64,000 bases of DNA from the NCBI GenBank assembly GCA_016801885.1, contig CM028899.1, positions 15,887,501-15,951,500 of the forward strand, read 5' to 3'. The first letter of the stretch is position 1. Every line of letters begins with the position of its first letter. Of this stretch, positions 60,158 to 64,000 are shown piece by piece. The stretch comes from Toxotes chatareus. Its lineage: Eukaryota > Chordata > Actinopteri > Toxotidae. The notes under the pieces were generated by a model, which ran no database searches, had not been told where the DNA came from, and worked only from the letters and a program-made list of their open reading frames with translations. Made by a program: the position numbers and the translations under genes.

Positions 60158-61375
60158 GGACACGATCAGAAACAAAACTTAAAACATCTGAATTGTATTT
60201 ACAACAGTGTGTTTAAAGCATAATGCTCCCTGACCACATACCAGTCATTTTCATTTTTCTCATTTTAAATTTTACTGATTTAATTTAATCGGTTGCACGT
60301 CCGTTCCACAGAAGAAGACCAGTGTAGCTCTAATGTCCGTTAAAAAGTGCTTTTCCCTCAGCACAAGTGGTCCCCGTTGCTTATATTTACACATTTGAGA
60401 TACATTATGCTGGCATAAAATGCACACCAATGCTTGGGAGAAAAGACAAGTTCCATGACAGAATGGAGGGTGGTCTGAACACATCAGTACTCATGACTCC
60501 ATGCTGGGATCATTTGTTTCCAGATAAGAGGGCACAAGGGTGGGAAAAAAAAAAATATCAGACAAGCAGAAGATGTGGGAAGGGTGGTTCAGGGTGGGAG
60601 TTGGTGAGGAAATATGTGTGTTTGTGTGCACTCAGACAGATGAGTATGTTTTATCTGTCTGTGTGTACTTGTTTATGTGAATCACTATTCTTGCTTTGCC
60701 ACTTTACGCGTTGTGACTTGAATTAGACAGAAGAGACAAAAGGCTTCATATTTGTGCTTGCATGTCAAGGATTACTTGTTCCATTGAATGTGTCCCCCTA
60801 TTATCTGCTTATCACTCTCTGTGCTCTTTAATCTCTTTCTTGTCTCTGCTCAATGGCTTCCTCTCACTGTCTCCCCATCACAAATGTAGCCTTTCTCCCC
60901 TTCTATTTTTTAACACTTACAAAACTGAAAAGGCCTGGCCTGGTCTGGGCCACCTGGAAGCACCAGTGAAGCTTTCTCCCAGGCCTGGCTCCCTGCCACT
61001 AGCCAGCTGTAGCATTGTGAGTGGCCCATCTCAGTTAATTCCATGCATTGCAATTGTTGCTGGGCACTGTTTACAGCCACCTCCTACTCCGCCTGGGTAG
61101 CCTCTCCGATTGTCCCGGGGCCTCCCTTGTTTAATACTGTTTTGCAAGTTATTAAGCCCTGGAAGTCCATTAATCACAGTTCACGGGCTGTGTAAGCCCA
61201 CACAAGGCAGGCAGAGGTGGGGGATGGGGAGGCACACTCGCTGTCCTCAATGGGCTTAGACGGTGGTCCATTCAGATCCCTAACAAGATCATTACCACTA
61301 ACTAAATACAAACCTGACCCCACGACCCGCTGGGAAATTACGTAGGAGCTCCCTGGTGCAAGACATTAATATATA

Positions 61376-61406
61376 CCCCCCCCCCCCCACACACACACAC
61401 ACACAC
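61376..61406. repeat. C run and (AC)n
   Basis: A run of about fourteen C directly followed by about nine AC units. Confidence 0.95.
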
Positions 61407-62629
61407 TCCCCCACTCCTTCTCCACCCCTCCCATTTTCCTGCAACAGCGCGTAAACGCCCACCCCTAAAGTCTCCCAATGCAACCCAAGCCCGCTCCCCA
61501 ACAACCCCCACCCACCCCCACCACCCCTTCATTCTCACTTTCTTGCCAATGGACAGAAAACTAAACCTGTCATCAAAAGGGGCCTAATCACTGCTGTGAT
61601 TGTGGTAAACCAAGCCTGACAGACATTTCACTGAGGCCTCAATGGCCACATCAGTGCCACCTCCCTAGCCAGCCCCCCACACCCACCCACTCACCCCCCT
61701 TCTTTCTCTCGCTTTCTCTCAGTCCCTCGCTCTCTCTTTTTACCAGGCCTCTGGCCAATGAGCAACAAACACACGGGGGCTTTTCAGATTACTTGACACA
61801 CTGTGTCCACTTTTGGGAGGGAGACCACCTGGTAAGCTCATTTTAATACAAAACCAGTTCAGTCTCCTCTCCCTTTTTTCCCTACTCCTCTAATTCCGCC
61901 TCTCAAGCCAAGCTACCACCATGAATTCTGTCTAATCCAGTGACCCCCACAGAACATTCCTGGTTTTACACTCCTCGGAAGAGGCTGGATTTGGGCGGAT
62001 TACATGCTTCCAGTTCTGTTTGGAGGCACCTGTGACTGGAAGTGGAAGGGAGGACCAACGATGACAGTGAAACATAGAAAGAGAGGAGACAGCGAGAGAG
62101 AGATCCCTTTTCTTTCTTCTCAACCTTTCACCTTTTATTTTCACTTTTTGAATCATGAGCTGTCGCCTCCATTGCTCTATACCTGCAACTTTTCCGTGTC
62201 CAAGCAGCCACAGCGTGGTTTCTGAGTGGCCTGGGCGTGGGGGTGGTGGTGTTAAGAGGGATGACAGAGCAGGAGTGTAGGATGTGGGTGGAAAAAGAGG
62301 TTGGTTGGGGGTTCACACTGACTTTCACTTTAGCCCCTCAGCTTATGTTAAGATGTTGTCACTTTCACCATCTCAAGTGTCGCCACTTCAGATGCCGGAG
62401 CTTAGCGTTTCGCAATGGGCTCTACGGGGGCTGACGGAGGGAGAGAGGGCAAGAGGGAGGAAGTCTGGGAAGATTTCCATTTTAAACAAGCACAACTTTG
62501 TCACACTGTCACCTGACTACCATGGCACCCCCTTTTTCAGGGTTTCCCAACTTCCTGTCTCCTCTTTGCTCCTTTGGTGTCTCCTTCTCTTCAGCTGCCT
62601 CTCTTCATCTTTCTCAAGAACTCTTTAAG

Positions 62630-63050
62630 GCAGTGTTTCCGCCCTGAATTCCTCTGCCAATTTGATGAATTGTATCTCACAGCCTTTTGAATTTTGTAGG
62701 GAAGGCGCTTGTTTAACTCTCTTTTTTTTTTTTTTTTTTTTTTGTTTCCCGATATCATGGCTGCTGCTTAAGCTGTGCGTGCAGTCGTAGATGTGCATAT
62801 TTTAAATTAGGTGTAATATCCCCCACTTTAATCCATGATAAGATCTCAATTGTTCCATGATGTGAAATGGAGATGCAGCGACAACCAGGGCTGAATTAAA
62901 TCGAAATCTTAATTTACCTGGATATTATCCTCCAGTGAAATATAATCACTGACTGAATAACTGGGCACACCAGCAAATTCTTAATTGACTCTTAATGAGT
63001 GTCATGGAGCATATGCTTCGGTGTAGATGCAGAGATTAGGGAAAGACAGT
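62630..63050. promoter_or_regulatory. candidate TAAT-rich regulatory element
   Basis: Around a T run the sequence is complex and carries many homeodomain cores: AAATTAGGTGTAAT, CTTTAATCC, CTGAATTAAATCG, CTTAATTTACC, ATATAATCAC, CTTAATTGAC and CTTAATGAG. Confidence 0.37.
62722..62743. repeat. T homopolymer
   Basis: Twenty-two T in a row. Confidence 0.95.
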
Positions 63051-64000
63051 TCGGTAATCATAAAAAAAAAAGAGATGAAAAACTATGAACCAAAACATAC
63101 GAGCATGACCACATACAAACATACACACATAAACGCACTCATATTTTCAAATTATCCACTTTAGAAAACACAACTATAAATACAAAAATTGCACACAAAA
63201 TCCCGCAGCATAGGCTGGTTGTAGAGTGTCTACCTGGCGCTGCATTGATTGTTCCTCAACACTGACCAATTGTAAGCTCATAATGATGATCTCTGGCATG
63301 ACAAGTGATTTTAACCTGCCTGTGGGCCTCCCACGCACCGAGTCACAGATCAGCTGCCCCACGTAAACAAAAACATTAGGAGAGCGTTCCACATTTAAGA
63401 GCATGCTAATTACAGTCATTCCCATCTGAAGTACTTTCTGCTGCAATTTGCTCAGATCACCAAACCTCCAATCCCTCTCATGTAAACAAATAAACTCTCA
63501 CGCAACAAAGAGATCAAGCAAATAATAAAATAGACACTGGCGCTATCGGAACTCGCTGGGGGCACTGTATTTGAAGTAGGCTTCAAATAGTATCATACTA
63601 CTCTACAGTGTTGAGTCCCAGTGTTGTGCACATCCCCAGTGAGCGTTGTTGTTGATGTGCTCAGGAAAACAAATCATTTACTTTGTAATGCCAAAGAGAT
63701 TAATGCAATGCAATCCCAATGCAGGGAAATAAAGATTCTAAAACAACAACAATGAAAATTGAATCTTATGCATGTTGACAAGATACATACATTTTGAATA
63801 TTACATATTTATAAGTCATAATCCAAGTTCTGTCTTGATGTGTTGAAATAAAGGGAAAAGAGCAGCTAATTGATCCAAACCCAACAGGTGTCAAATGATT
63901 CAGTTCTACCTCCAGTTGTTTCTTGGTAATGATTACCTAATTAGCAGTTCCTGCTCAGCATCCCTCCATTCTTATTTGGTCTCAACCTCTCACCTCGGCC

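Larger units (their letters stand above)
57181..60950. other. AT-rich non-coding segment
   Basis: The most AT-rich part of the desert, with A and T runs, an ATTTT repeat (58455-58476), a TTA repeat (59652-59667) and a 24-base T run (60134-60157). A GC-richer island (58,860-59,200) interrupts it. Few enhancer-like stretches and no gene. Confidence 0.55.
60951..64000. other. non-coding right end of window
   Basis: GC-richer with C/CA repeats (61376-61406), C/A-rich and C/T-rich tracts (61,500-61,540; 61,670-61,740) and a T run (62722-62743). Complex TAAT-rich sequence resumes at 62,630-63,050 and 63,840-64,000. No gene recognised. Confidence 0.55.

Noticed and set aside
61784..61829. Possible small plus-strand exon ending at a GTAAGC donor
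   Set aside because: Only 46 bases, open in a single frame without partners. The acceptor is ordinary and no neighbouring exon fits.
1..64000. CRISPR arrays, bacterial operons, phage or integrated virus, tRNA or rRNA genes, intact DNA transposons
   Set aside because: No regularly spaced repeats, ribosome-binding-site/ORF arrays, transposase or polymerase frames, cloverleaf box pairs or long terminal inverted repeats were seen. The gene structure is that of a vertebrate chromosome.

Overview
The window looks like nuclear DNA from a bony fish, probably a teleost. The evidence is one spliced vertebrate gene with GT-AG introns, short introns, very abundant (CA/GT)n and (GA/CT)n microsatellites, and a promoter area dotted with GCTAGC/GTTAGC words, which I associate with fish promoters. 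I see nothing bacterial, viral or plasmid-like. Everything was read by eye, without alignments or database searches.

Region 1 (about 1-12,990) is one protein-coding gene on the minus strand. I identify it as kiz, which encodes the centrosomal protein kizuna. Eleven coding exons can be placed, from the ATG at 12,724-12,722 to an exon ending at 202. Ten of the eleven consecutive junctions or exon frames join in phase. The exception is the junction between the exons at 4248-4412 and 2949-3173, which needs one small extra exon; a 13-base candidate lies at 3823-3835. The last coding exon or exons probably lie beyond the left edge. The protein runs from an N-terminal coiled coil through a long acidic, serine-rich middle to a C-terminal part made of short conserved exons. 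The promoter side has an E2F-type site just upstream of the start codon.

Region 2 (about 13,000-64,000) is about 51 kb with no recognisable protein-coding gene. It has many microsatellites and homopolymers. Between them lie complex, repeat-free stretches rich in homeodomain (TAAT), POU octamer, FOX and SOX words, the usual look of conserved non-coding regulatory elements. By eye I count at least 15 perfect octamers (ATGCAAAT on either strand) in the window, against roughly 2-3 expected by chance. The same 13-base FOX-POU composite occurs twice in inverted orientation 1.4 kb apart (18,411 and 19,840). One well-formed 66-base plus-strand exon candidate (13,962-14,027) hints at a divergent transcript next to kiz.

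From memory, the human KIZ neighbourhood also holds XRN2, NKX2-4, NKX2-2, PAX1 and FOXA2, with a gene-poor interval on the 5' side of KIZ. A regulatory desert 5' of kiz in a fish would fit, but the target gene cannot be read from this window. I found no new molecular system. The points most worth checking are the octamer-rich desert, the candidate divergent exon, and the splicing details of kiz.
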